DNA of 6,776 nucleotides, taken from contig JAHEZR010000051.1 in the NCBI GenBank assembly GCA_023251005.1, forward strand, positions 1 through 6,776, read 5' to 3'. Below, in pieces: positions 1 to 6,001 of the stretch (its first letter is position 1; each line of letters starts with the position of its first letter). The position numbers and the translations under genes were made by a program. The notes beneath the pieces were generated by a model that had not been told where the DNA came from, did no database searches, and saw only the letters and a list, made by a program, of their open reading frames with translations. Source of the stretch: Ignavibacteriota bacterium. Lineage in GTDB: Bacteria > Bacteroidota > UBA10030 > JAHEZR01.

Positions 1-1
1 T

Positions 2-121
2 ATCCGCCGCGATGACTCGGTGAAGAATGGCTTAAATCTCTGGATAGTGGCAGATAACCTCCGCAAGGGTGCCGCGACGAATGCTGTACAGATCGCGGAA
101 GCATGGCTAGCAAAGTTGTGA
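2..121 (+). CDS. asd: Aspartate-semialdehyde dehydrogenase, C-terminal end (5' truncated by window edge)
   Basis: Only the last 39 codons and the TGA stop are present. The reading frame from position 2 gives a C-terminus containing [20 protein letters not shown], the closing strand and helix typical of aspartate-semialdehyde dehydrogenase, followed by [10 protein letters not shown]. The enzyme reduces L-aspartyl-4-phosphate to the semialdehyde with NADPH in the cytoplasm, at the branch to homoserine (methionine, threonine) and diaminopimelate (lysine, peptidoglycan). The catalytic Cys and His lie upstream of the window and cannot be checked. An intrinsic terminator follows about 80 nt after the stop, so this gene probably ends a transcription unit. 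The identification rests on the strongly conserved [12 protein letters not shown] segment. The fragment is too short to say which subfamily it belongs to. Confidence 0.93.
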   Translation: MRRDDSVKNGLNLWIVADNLRKGAATNAVQIAEAWLAKL

Positions 122-171
122 CTGCTCAAGCTATATGAAATTAGGTGTCATCAAGCCTCTCCCGCGTTAGC

Positions 172-200
172 TTGAAAAAGTAGCGGATTTTGGTTATTAT
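172..200 (+). promoter_or_regulatory. Possible sigma-70-like promoter overlapping the asd terminator
   Basis: TTGAAA (172-177) and TATTAT (195-200) are separated by exactly 17 bp, matching the housekeeping -35/-10 consensus at 5 of 6 positions each. Initiation would fall near 206-208, inside the left arm of the terminator hairpin. RNA made from here would lack part of that arm and could escape termination, giving the 331-4046 gene run its own promoter. This is inferred from sequence alone. If the host belongs to Bacteroidota, its main sigma factor prefers a different -7 motif (TAnnTTTG) and the match may be chance. Confidence 0.35.
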
Positions 201-201
201 G

Positions 202-239
202 AATCCCACTACATCGGTAGTGGGATTTTTGTTTTTTTT
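202..239 (+). terminator. Strong rho-independent terminator after asd
   Basis: A perfect 11-bp stem pairs AATCCCACTAC (202-212) with GTAGTGGGATT (217-227) around the tetraloop ATCG. It runs straight into a T-rich tract, TTTTGTTTTTTTT (226-238). This is a textbook intrinsic terminator on the + strand and would end asd transcription. It also separates asd from the methionine gene that starts at 331. The reverse strand lacks an equally good T-run on its side, so termination should be mainly on the + strand. Confidence 0.92.
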
Positions 240-330
240 CAGGGTCAAGCGATTCACGACGCTTTCGACTCCAGTGCGCTGCTCGATAGGCGGTTCCAGT
301 GACAATGGTAGCATTTTCGCCTGGTGACGT

Positions 331-2151
331 ATGAAAAAACCTTTCCGCGAACGACTGAAAGACGGTCCAATCGTTTGTGACGGAGCGATGGGAACTCTCC
401 TCGATCTCTATGAATATCCAGAACGCCCCCACGAAATTCAAAACCTAAAGAATCCTGACATCGTCGAACGAGTCCATCGAGAGTATATCGACGCTGGAGC
501 GGAAATCATTGAGACGAATACGTTCTCGGCAAACCGCTTTCGCCTCAAACAGTACCACTTGGAAGATAAACTTCACGAAATCAACGTTCGAGGAGCAGAG
601 ATCGCTCGTTGTGCAGCAGATGACAGCATCTACGTCGCGGGGGCGGTAGGCCCCATCGGTAAGCTTCTCGAACCCATCGGCAAGGTAAAGCCGGCTGAGG
701 TTCGTGAAGCATTTAGAGAACAGATTGCCGCGCTGCTCGAAGTCGGCGTGGACCTCCTGATCCTCGAAACGTTTGTAGACTTACGCGAGCTGGACGAAGC
801 AATCGCTGCCGCGAAAGAGCTTACCGACGTTCCAATCGTCGCGCAGAAAGCGTTCCCCGAAGACGGAGCCATCCTCGCAAGCAACTTTCCCATCGAAGTC
901 GTTGAGCACATCATCCAACAAGGCGTGGACGCTGTTGGCGCAAACTGCACAGTCGGCCCGCAGCGGATGTTCAGCATCATCCGAAGCATGTACAAGGACG
1001 GTGTGGTGCTTTCTGCACAACCCGCGGCGGGTATCCCCACGCTCATCGACGGGCGCTCGATTTATCACACAAGCCCAGAATACCTTGCAACTTACGCGAA
1101 ACAGCTGGTTGAGGCGGGGGTGACCCTCGTTGGGGCGTGCTGTGGCTCCACGCCGGCTCACGTGAAAGCGATCGCCATCGCAGTTAAGGGCCTGAAAGTA
1201 GGCAAAACGGATGTCAAGATAAAGGAAATGCCGAGCTCACCGGTTGTGGAGACACAAGTGGCTCCGGTTGCCGACAGACGATCGAGATTTGCAAGGAATA
1301 TCAGGAAGAAATTTCTCACGACAGTCGAGCTCGACATCCCCCGAGGAATTGATATGAGCTCCGTCCTTGACGGTGCAGCGTACCTGCAAAAACATGGTGT
1401 CGATGCGATCAACATCACGGACGGGGCGCGGGCACGGCTGCGCATGAGTTCGGTGGCGATCTCCTTCCTCATCCAGCGAGATGTGGGTATCGAAGTGATG
1501 ACTCACCTCGCGTGCCGCGACCGCAACCTCATCGGACTGCAGGCGGAACTTCTCAGTGCTCATGCACTCGGCTTGCAGAACATTCTTGCCATCACAGGCG
1601 ATCCGGCGATCATCGGCGACTATCCACACGCAACGTCGGTGTTCGATGTTGACGCGATCGGACTCATACGGGCTGTGAAGGCGATGAATGAGGGTAAAGA
1701 TCTCATGGGGAATTCCATCGGTCAACCGACATCGTTTCTTATCGCATGTGCTGCGAACCCCACCACTGAGGACATGGACAGAGAAGTCGAAAGACTGGAG
1801 AAAAAATTGGAGGCTGGTGTCGAGGTAATATTCAGTCAGCCCGTCTATCAGCTGCAAACACTGGAAGAATTCTTGAAAAAGACTTCTCATCTCAGATTTC
1901 CTCTTATGCTCGGAATCCTCCCACTTCGTAGCCACAAGCATGCAGAGTTTCTTCACAACGAAGTGCCCGGGATAAACATTCCGGACAATATCCGGGAGAG
2001 GATGAAGAACGCTGGTGAAAGAGCCGCTGCTGTCGGTGTAGAGCTTACAATCGAATTTCTGCGCGAGGCGAAATCCATGGTACAGGGTGCTTACTTGCTG
2101 CCACCCTTCAAGAAATATTCCATTGTCCCGGAAATCCTGAGTGCAATTTAA
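331..2151 (+). CDS. Bifunctional homocysteine S-methyltransferase / methylenetetrahydrofolate reductase (YitJ-like)
   Basis: This 606-residue cytoplasmic protein joins two enzymes of methyl-group metabolism. Residues 1-290 form a homocysteine S-methyltransferase barrel with the early DGAMGT motif (17-22). Its three expected zinc-binding cysteines are present: Cys206 in GANCTVGP and Cys270/Cys271 in GACCGSTP. After a Pro/Val-rich linker (about 290-320), residues 324-606 form a MetF-type reductase with ITGDP (421-425), PTSFLIACAANP (466-477), QPVYQ (503-507) and GILPLRS (528-534). By family, the N-terminal half methylates homocysteine to methionine and the C-terminal half reduces 5,10-methylene-THF to 5-methyl-THF using FAD. 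No cobalamin-binding domain is present, so it is not a full MetH. The methyl donor used by this fused class is not settled by sequence. The ATG at 331 has only a weak GGTGA (323-327) upstream. The length matches the Bacillus YitJ class. The next gene follows after 3 nt, implying co-transcription. Confidence 0.93.
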   Translation: MKKPFRERLKDGPIVCDGAMGTLLDLYEYPERPHEIQNLKNPDIVERVHREYIDAGAEIIETNTFSANRFRLKQYHLEDKLHEINVRGAEIARCAADDSIYVAGAVGPIGKLLEPIGKVKPAEVREAFREQIAALLEVGVDLLILETFVDLRELDEAIAAAKELTDVPIVAQKAFPEDGAILASNFPIEVVEHIIQQGVDAVGANCTVGPQRMFSIIRSMYKDGVVLSAQPAAGIPTLIDGRSIYHTSPEYLATYAKQLVEAGVTLVGACCGSTPAHVKAIAIAVKGLKVGKTDVKIKEMPSSPVVETQVAPVADRRSRFARNIRKKFLTTVELDIPRGIDMSSVLDGAAYLQKHGVDAINITDGARARLRMSSVAISFLIQRDVGIEVMTHLACRDRNLIGLQAELLSAHALGLQNILAITGDPAIIGDYPHATSVFDVDAIGLIRAVKAMNEGKDLMGNSIGQPTSFLIACAANPTTEDMDREVERLEKKLEAGVEVIFSQPVYQLQTLEEFLKKTSHLRFPLMLGILPLRSHKHAEFLHNEVPGINIPDNIRERMKNAGERAAAVGVELTIEFLREAKSMVQGAYLLPPFKKYSIVPEILSAI

Positions 2152-2154
2152 TTG

Positions 2155-2919
2155 ATGGGATCCGACTATCAAAAAATAGTGTTCGAGCTTGTTGATGTTT
2201 GTCATCGCATTTACGATCGCGGGTTTGTCACAGCGACAGATGGAAACATCAGTGCACGACTACCGGGCGGCAACATCCTTGCTACTCCAACATCATTGAA
2301 CAAAGGGATGGTGAGAGCGGACGACTTCGTTGAAGTTGATCCCGAGGGAAGCCTTGTCTCAGGCTTGAACCGTCCCTCGTCCGAACTCTTAATGCATCTC
2401 TACATTTATCGACAGCGTCCGGATGTCCAGGCGATTGTCCACGCTCATCCACCCTATGCAACGGGGTTTGCCACAGCACGCATTCCACTCAATGAGTGTC
2501 TTTTCCCCGAGGTCATTGTCGGACTTGGTGCTATCCCCCTTGCCCCGTATGGAACGCCATCGACGAGTGAAGTGGTCGAGTCAATCGAGCCTTTCGTCCC
2601 AAATGCTGACGCCATCCTGCTGGCGAATCACGGAGTTGTCACCTATGGGAGAGATCTTCTCAATGCATACTTCAAAATGGAAAAGGTGGAACACGCCGCA
2701 CATATTACTTTTGTCGCCCGCCTTCTCGGTGGCGAGAAACCACTCTCAGAAGCTGATATAGAAAAACTTCGCAAGATCAGTACGGAGAGTTATGGAAAAG
2801 ATTTTGGAGAAAAGCTCGCCTGCATCCCGTCGAAGGAAGAGAGAGACGGTTCAGCACTTTACACCGAGGAGGAACTCCGTTCAATCGTCCGAGAAGTGAT
2901 CGAACGGCTTGGAACATGA
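2155..2919 (+). CDS. Zinc-dependent class II aldolase/adducin family protein with extra C-terminal helix
   Basis: This 254-residue cytoplasmic protein belongs to the FucA/AraD/MtnB superfamily. It shows TDGNIS (28-33) for phosphate and substrate binding, the SSE motif with likely catalytic Glu77, zinc ligands His96 and His98 in HAHPP, and the third ligand His159 in ANHG. These positions line up with Glu73, His92, His94 and His155 of E. coli FucA. Members cleave or dehydrate phosphorylated ketoses; the exact substrate cannot be read here. Candidates are L-fuculose-1-phosphate and methylthioribulose-1-phosphate or another 5-deoxypentulose phosphate, the latter suggested by the adjacent methionine gene. 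The protein is about 40 residues longer than FucA. The excess is a polar linker (about 222-236) and an amphipathic helix (237-252). ATG 2155 is preferred, although a TTG at 2152 abuts the previous stop. The stop overlaps the ddl start by 4 nt (ATGA). Confidence 0.88.
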   Translation: MGSDYQKIVFELVDVCHRIYDRGFVTATDGNISARLPGGNILATPTSLNKGMVRADDFVEVDPEGSLVSGLNRPSSELLMHLYIYRQRPDVQAIVHAHPPYATGFATARIPLNECLFPEVIVGLGAIPLAPYGTPSTSEVVESIEPFVPNADAILLANHGVVTYGRDLLNAYFKMEKVEHAAHITFVARLLGGEKPLSEADIEKLRKISTESYGKDFGEKLACIPSKEERDGSALYTEEELRSIVREVIERLGT

Positions 2920-4046
2920 AGAAGAAAGTCAGAGTCGGCATCATTTTTGGTGGGCGTTCGAGCGAGCATGAGGTCTCGCTCGTCTCCGCGACCTCTGTTA
3001 TTCAGGCACTCGACAAGAATAAGTATGAGGTCGTGCCAATCGGAATCACGAAAGAAGGAAAGTGGTTAAGCTCCTCAACAACGCTCGCGCTGCTCAAGTC
3101 AGGAAAAGGTTTAGAGCAAGCCCCTGAACGAGTTCTGCTTCCCGATCCAACTCAAAGAGGACTTGTAGAATTCCGCAGTAATGGGCTAAGTACCACCAAC
3201 GAGCCTCTCGATGTCGTCTTCCCTGTTCTTCACGGTCCTTACGGGGAAGATGGAAGTATCCAGGGACTGCTGGATCTGGCCAACGTTCCTTATGTCGGTG
3301 CCGGGGTCTTAGGTTCGGCACTTGGAATGGACAAAGTTCTCCAGAAACAAGTGTTCGAGAGAGCAGGGTTGCCGGTGATAGAGTATCGCACCTTTCTCTT
3401 CAAGGAGTATCAGGAGTCTCCCACGCCGTTGGTGAAAGAGATTGAGGGGGCGTTCTCTTATCCCTGCTTCGTCAAACCCGCAAACCTCGGCTCAAGCGTT
3501 GGAATTACGAAAGTGCATTCGCGGATAGAACTCAAGAAAGGAATTCTTGAAGCGGCTCGCTACGATCGGAAGATTCTTATTGAACGGGGCATCGAAGATG
3601 CCCGTGAGATCGAGTGCAGTGTGCTCGGCAATGATGACCCACGAGCTTCTGTTCCGGGCGAAATCATCCCCTCGAACGAGTTCTATGATTACGATGCAAA
3701 GTATGTTGACGGAAAATCTCAGATGATCATTCCTGCGCAGCTTCCAGCAAGGGTAACGAAGAAAATCCAGGACATCGCGGTGAAGGCTTTCAAAGCGATC
3801 GATTGTTCCGGGATGGCACGTGTAGATTTTCTTGTCACACGGAAGAAGCACAGAATTTTTATTTGTGAAGTGAATACCATCCCCGGTTTCACCTCGATCA
3901 GCATGTATCCAAAGCTCTGGGAAGCTTCCGGACTTCCCTATTCCAAGCTTCTCGATGTTCTGATCGAGCTGGCAATCGAGCGCCATCGCGAGCGAAATCG
4001 TCTCCAGACGTCTTTCAAGACTCGGAGTGATTGGTATAAGGAATAA
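2916..4046 (+). CDS. ddl: D-alanine--D-alanine ligase
   Basis: This 376-residue cytoplasmic ATP-grasp enzyme condenses two D-alanines into the dipeptide that MurF adds to the peptidoglycan stem. Recognisable segments in order are GGRSSEHEVS (12-21, first D-Ala site), HGPYGEDGSIQG (106-117), YVGAGVLGSALGMDK (126-140), FVKPANLGSSVGI (185-197, ATP binding), EFYDYDAKYVDG (255-266) and EVNTIPGFTS (318-327). The metal ligands are Asp304, Glu318 and Asn320. Lys262-Tyr263 match Lys215-Tyr216 of E. coli DdlB, the signature of a D-Ala-D-Ala rather than a VanA-type D-Ala-D-Lac ligase. The length is near that of DdlA-type enzymes, with a charged tail after about 355. The ATG overlaps the aldolase stop, which suggests translational coupling. 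There is only a weak GGA upstream. Confidence 0.96.
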   Translation: MKKKVRVGIIFGGRSSEHEVSLVSATSVIQALDKNKYEVVPIGITKEGKWLSSSTTLALLKSGKGLEQAPERVLLPDPTQRGLVEFRSNGLSTTNEPLDVVFPVLHGPYGEDGSIQGLLDLANVPYVGAGVLGSALGMDKVLQKQVFERAGLPVIEYRTFLFKEYQESPTPLVKEIEGAFSYPCFVKPANLGSSVGITKVHSRIELKKGILEAARYDRKILIERGIEDAREIECSVLGNDDPRASVPGEIIPSNEFYDYDAKYVDGKSQMIIPAQLPARVTKKIQDIAVKAFKAIDCSGMARVDFLVTRKKHRIFICEVNTIPGFTSISMYPKLWEASGLPYSKLLDVLIELAIERHRERNRLQTSFKTRSDWYKE

Positions 4047-4087
4047 AACTGATCGCGACTGCGCGTCTTGATCTGGCAAGTCAGTTT
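4046..4087 (+). other. Imperfect inverted repeat after ddl, possible weak terminator
   Basis: AAACTGA (4046-4052) and TCAGTTT (4081-4087) form a 7-bp inverted repeat that starts in the ddl stop codon. A small inner pairing, CTTG with CAAG, lies within the 28-nt loop. No T-run follows, so it is at best a weak or factor-dependent terminator, or an RNA 3'-end structure. The rest of the 135-nt gap up to 4181 shows nothing else I can name. Confidence 0.25.
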
Positions 4088-4170
4088 CATTGCTTCAATG
4101 TCCTTGCTAATGAAGAAAGAACTGCGTAATTTGCTCGTGGTGGCCTTGGTTCCTCACAACCATATTTCTC

Positions 4171-4181
4171 GAGGATGAAAG
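4171..4181 (+). promoter_or_regulatory. Ribosome binding site for the FtsB-like gene
   Basis: GAGG (4171-4174) lies 7 nt before the ATG at 4182 and is the clearest Shine-Dalgarno sequence in the window. It settles the start. Another ATG at 4175 is immediately adjacent to GAGG, out of frame, and stops after nine codons (TAA 4202-4204). Confidence 0.6.
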
Positions 4182-4481
4182 ATGAACTGGTGGCGGCGGC
4201 GTAAAAAAGGACAGCGGCTTGGTCTCATCCTCTTCCTTGGAATTCCAATCATCGGCTACGTGTTACTAAACCCCCACGGCGTGATCCAGCGTGTGCGGCT
4301 TGAACTCGCAAAGCGAGAGACGCAGGAGAAAGTACGACAAGCGGAGCTCGAGCGTCAGCGGCTTCAGGATTATTCAAAAAAACTTGAGAGCGACAAGCGC
4401 ACCATTGAAAAGGTTGCGCGGGAAAAATATGGGATGGTTCGAGAGGGTGAGACAGTCTACAAAGTGAAGCCAAAAGAATGA
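4182..4481 (+). CDS. ftsB: FtsB/DivIC-type septum formation initiator protein
   Basis: This small bitopic membrane protein has 99 residues. A basic, Trp-rich cytoplasmic start (MNWWRRRKKGQR) is followed by one membrane helix (about 12-29). A charged coiled coil (about 37-75, rich in Glu, Lys, Arg and Gln) should project into the periplasm. The closing segment EKVAREKYGMVREGE (76-90) then VYKV (92-95) is the hallmark of the family. In E. coli FtsB pairs with FtsL through the coiled coil and recruits FtsQ, linking to activation of septal peptidoglycan synthesis by FtsWI; DivIC does this in Gram-positives. Sequence alone cannot separate the FtsB and DivIC names. The neighbouring ddl is also a cell-wall gene, but the 135-nt gap leaves co-transcription open. 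The length is typical of the family. Confidence 0.9.
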   Translation: MNWWRRRKKGQRLGLILFLGIPIIGYVLLNPHGVIQRVRLELAKRETQEKVRQAELERQRLQDYSKKLESDKRTIEKVAREKYGMVREGETVYKVKPKE

Positions 4482-4555
4482 CCATCTGATTCCGCTGATC
4501 CTTCTGCACTTTTCCACAAGACGCTCAAAGGACGCCCTCAGCGAAGACCCCACTT

Positions 4556-4571
4556 GAACGAAATACCGTTC
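4556..4571 (+). other. Small hairpin in the ftsB-rarA gap
   Basis: GAACG (4556-4560) pairs with CGTTC (4567-4571) around AAATAC, followed by GATTTTACT. The stem is only 5 bp and the T-run is short, so it is a weak terminator candidate at best. The 140-nt gap (4482-4621) holds no open frame with family features and no recognisable RNA gene. A TTGAAC at 4554 could be a poor -35 element, but I see no convincing -10. Confidence 0.2.
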
Positions 4572-4621
4572 GATTTTACTCTGTCCTGAACAGCCTCAAC
4601 GCTCATTCGACTACACGTGCC

Positions 4622-5962
4622 ATGGAACTCTTCGGGCAGAAAGAGGCGGCGAAGAAGAAAACCCGATTGCTGCCAAGCACCCCACTTGCAGAGCGTGCGA
4701 GGCCATCCACGCTGGATGGGTTTGTCGGTCAAAAACATCTAATTGGATCCGGGAAGCCCCTCCGAGTCCTGATTGAAAAGGATGAAGTCCCATCGATGAT
4801 TCTCTGGGGACCTCCCGGCAGTGGAAAAACCACGCTTGCCCGGATCATTGCAAATGAAACGAACGCCGAGTTCTTTCAGCTCAATGCGGTTTCCTCAGGT
4901 GTGAAAGATGTTCGCTCGGTGATAGATCGGGCTGAGATGAATCGAGCCCGCCTGAATAAACAATCTATTCTTTTTATCGATGAGATCCATCGCTTCAACA
5001 AGGCCCAGCAGGATGCGTTGCTTCACAGTGTCGAAGAAGGTGTGATCACGCTCATCGGTGCAACAACGGAGAACCCCTCCTTCGAAGTCATCTCTCCCCT
5101 TCTTTCCCGATGTCGAGTCTATGTTCTCGAGCCCTTAGGCAAACTTGAGTTGTTTGAAATAATTGAAAATGCCTTGAAGAATGATCCTTTCTTGAAGAAC
5201 GAGAAGATTGTTCTTAACGAGTCCGAAAAAGATTATCTTATTTTCCTCTCGGCCGGAGACGCACGAATGGTCCTCAATGGACTCGAGACGAGCATACAGT
5301 TAGCGAAGCCACAACGCCCGGCGGGCGAAAAAATCATTACAAAATCCCTCATCGAGGAGGTTTTTCAGCGGAAGTATGCAAAGTTCGACAAGGGAGGGGA
5401 AGAGCACTACAATATCATTTCGGCATTCATCAAGAGCATGCGTGGCGGAGATCCTGACGCCGCTGTGTACTGGCTCGCGCGGATGCTGGAAGGCGGCGAA
5501 GACCCGAAGTTCATCGCACGCCGCATGATCATTCTTGCTTCTGAAGACATCGGGAATGCGGACCCGCATGCACTCGTCCTTGCGACATCCTGTTTTACTT
5601 CAGTCGATTACGTTGGGATGCCGGAAGCGCAGATCATTCTCTCGCAAACTGCATCGTATCTTGCTTCCTGCCCGAAGAGCAACGCTGCTGTTCGAGCAAT
5701 CGGCGAAGCGATCCACGATGTCCGCACGCTGCCAAATGACCCAGCCCCGCTTCATCTCAGAAACGCACCGACGAAGCTGATGGAGGAACTCGGATACGGT
5801 AAGGGCTACAAGTACAGCCACAATTACGACGGGAACTTTGTCGAGCAACAATACCTTCCAGATAACCTGAAGAATAAAGTGTATTACCATCCAACCGAGC
5901 ACGGTGAAGAAAAAAATATCCGCGCACGCCTTCTGGGATGGTGGAAGAAGAAAAGCCGGTAG
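4622..5962 (+). CDS. rarA: Replication-associated recombination protein A (RarA/MgsA, AAA+ ATPase)
   Basis: This 446-residue cytoplasmic clamp-loader-like ATPase is related to yeast Mgs1 and human WRNIP1 and acts at stalled or gapped replication forks. Its start, MELFGQ, followed by PLAERARPSTLDGFVGQKHL (21-40), is characteristic. Walker A is GPPGSGKT (63-70), Walker B ILFIDE (116-121), sensor 1 GATTENPSF (146-154) and the arginine finger SRC (Arg163). Sensor 2 lies in GDAR (Arg215). The C-terminal oligomerisation region carries GEEHYNIISAFIKSMRGGDP (259-278) and SEDIGNADP (307-315), both diagnostic of the family. No ubiquitin-binding zinc finger is present, as expected in bacteria. No upstream in-frame ATG, GTG or TTG was found near the chosen start, and no Shine-Dalgarno sequence precedes it. 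The gene appears complete and intact. Confidence 0.96.
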   Translation: MELFGQKEAAKKKTRLLPSTPLAERARPSTLDGFVGQKHLIGSGKPLRVLIEKDEVPSMILWGPPGSGKTTLARIIANETNAEFFQLNAVSSGVKDVRSVIDRAEMNRARLNKQSILFIDEIHRFNKAQQDALLHSVEEGVITLIGATTENPSFEVISPLLSRCRVYVLEPLGKLELFEIIENALKNDPFLKNEKIVLNESEKDYLIFLSAGDARMVLNGLETSIQLAKPQRPAGEKIITKSLIEEVFQRKYAKFDKGGEEHYNIISAFIKSMRGGDPDAAVYWLARMLEGGEDPKFIARRMIILASEDIGNADPHALVLATSCFTSVDYVGMPEAQIILSQTASYLASCPKSNAAVRAIGEAIHDVRTLPNDPAPLHLRNAPTKLMEELGYGKGYKYSHNYDGNFVEQQYLPDNLKNKVYYHPTEHGEEKNIRARLLGWWKKKSR

Positions 5963-5969
5963 AAACCGG
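5956..5969 (+). other. GC-rich hairpin spanning the rarA stop codon
   Basis: CCGGT (5956-5960) and ACCGG (5965-5969) pair perfectly around the tetraloop AGAA, and the TAG stop (5960-5962) sits at the top of the stem. The following ATTAACATTTC is too poor in T for a standard intrinsic terminator. It may affect rarA release or transcript stability, or may be coincidental. Confidence 0.3.
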
Positions 5970-5983
5970 ATTAACATTTCACC

Positions 5984-5995
5984 ATGATCGGATAA
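5984..5995 (+). other. Three-codon in-frame mini-ORF upstream of the kinase
   Basis: ATG ATC GGA TAA sits 18 nt before the kinase ATG and in the same frame. It encodes Met-Ile-Gly-stop, the same first three residues as the kinase (ATG ATT GGC). It could be a minimal upstream ORF, or a former start cut off by a stop codon with a new start arising downstream. The kinase glycine loop begins at residue 16 from ATG 6002, a normal distance, so the kinase start is kept at 6002. Confidence 0.35.
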
Positions 5996-6001
5996 ATCAA
6001 C

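Noticed and set aside
240..330. Possible SAM or cobalamin riboswitch in the leader of the methionine gene
   Set aside because: The 91-nt leader shows no recognisable SAM-I, SAM-II or cobalamin core. There is a 7-bp direct repeat TCCAGTG (270-276, 295-301) but no convincing long stem.
151..441. 96-codon - strand open frame across the asd terminator and the methyltransferase start
   Set aside because: It reads through a perfect terminator hairpin and into a conserved coding start, and its translation has no family features.
2152..2154. TTG as the aldolase start codon, directly after the previous stop
   Set aside because: ATG follows immediately at 2155, in frame; it is the more usual start and costs only one residue.
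1237..2205. Long open frame on the - strand (322 codons) opposite the MTHFR half
   Set aside because: It lies wholly within a well-supported + strand gene, shows no recognisable domain or motif, and its composition is what the reverse complement of the sense codons would give.
3492..4079. 195-codon - strand open frame opposite ddl
   Set aside because: It is antisense to the conserved ATP-grasp motifs and carries no motif of its own; it is a shadow frame.
4175..4204. Nine-codon ORF (ATG 4175 to TAA 4202) overlapping the FtsB start
   Set aside because: Its ATG directly abuts the GAGG ribosome binding site with no spacing, and the out-of-frame product has no supporting feature.
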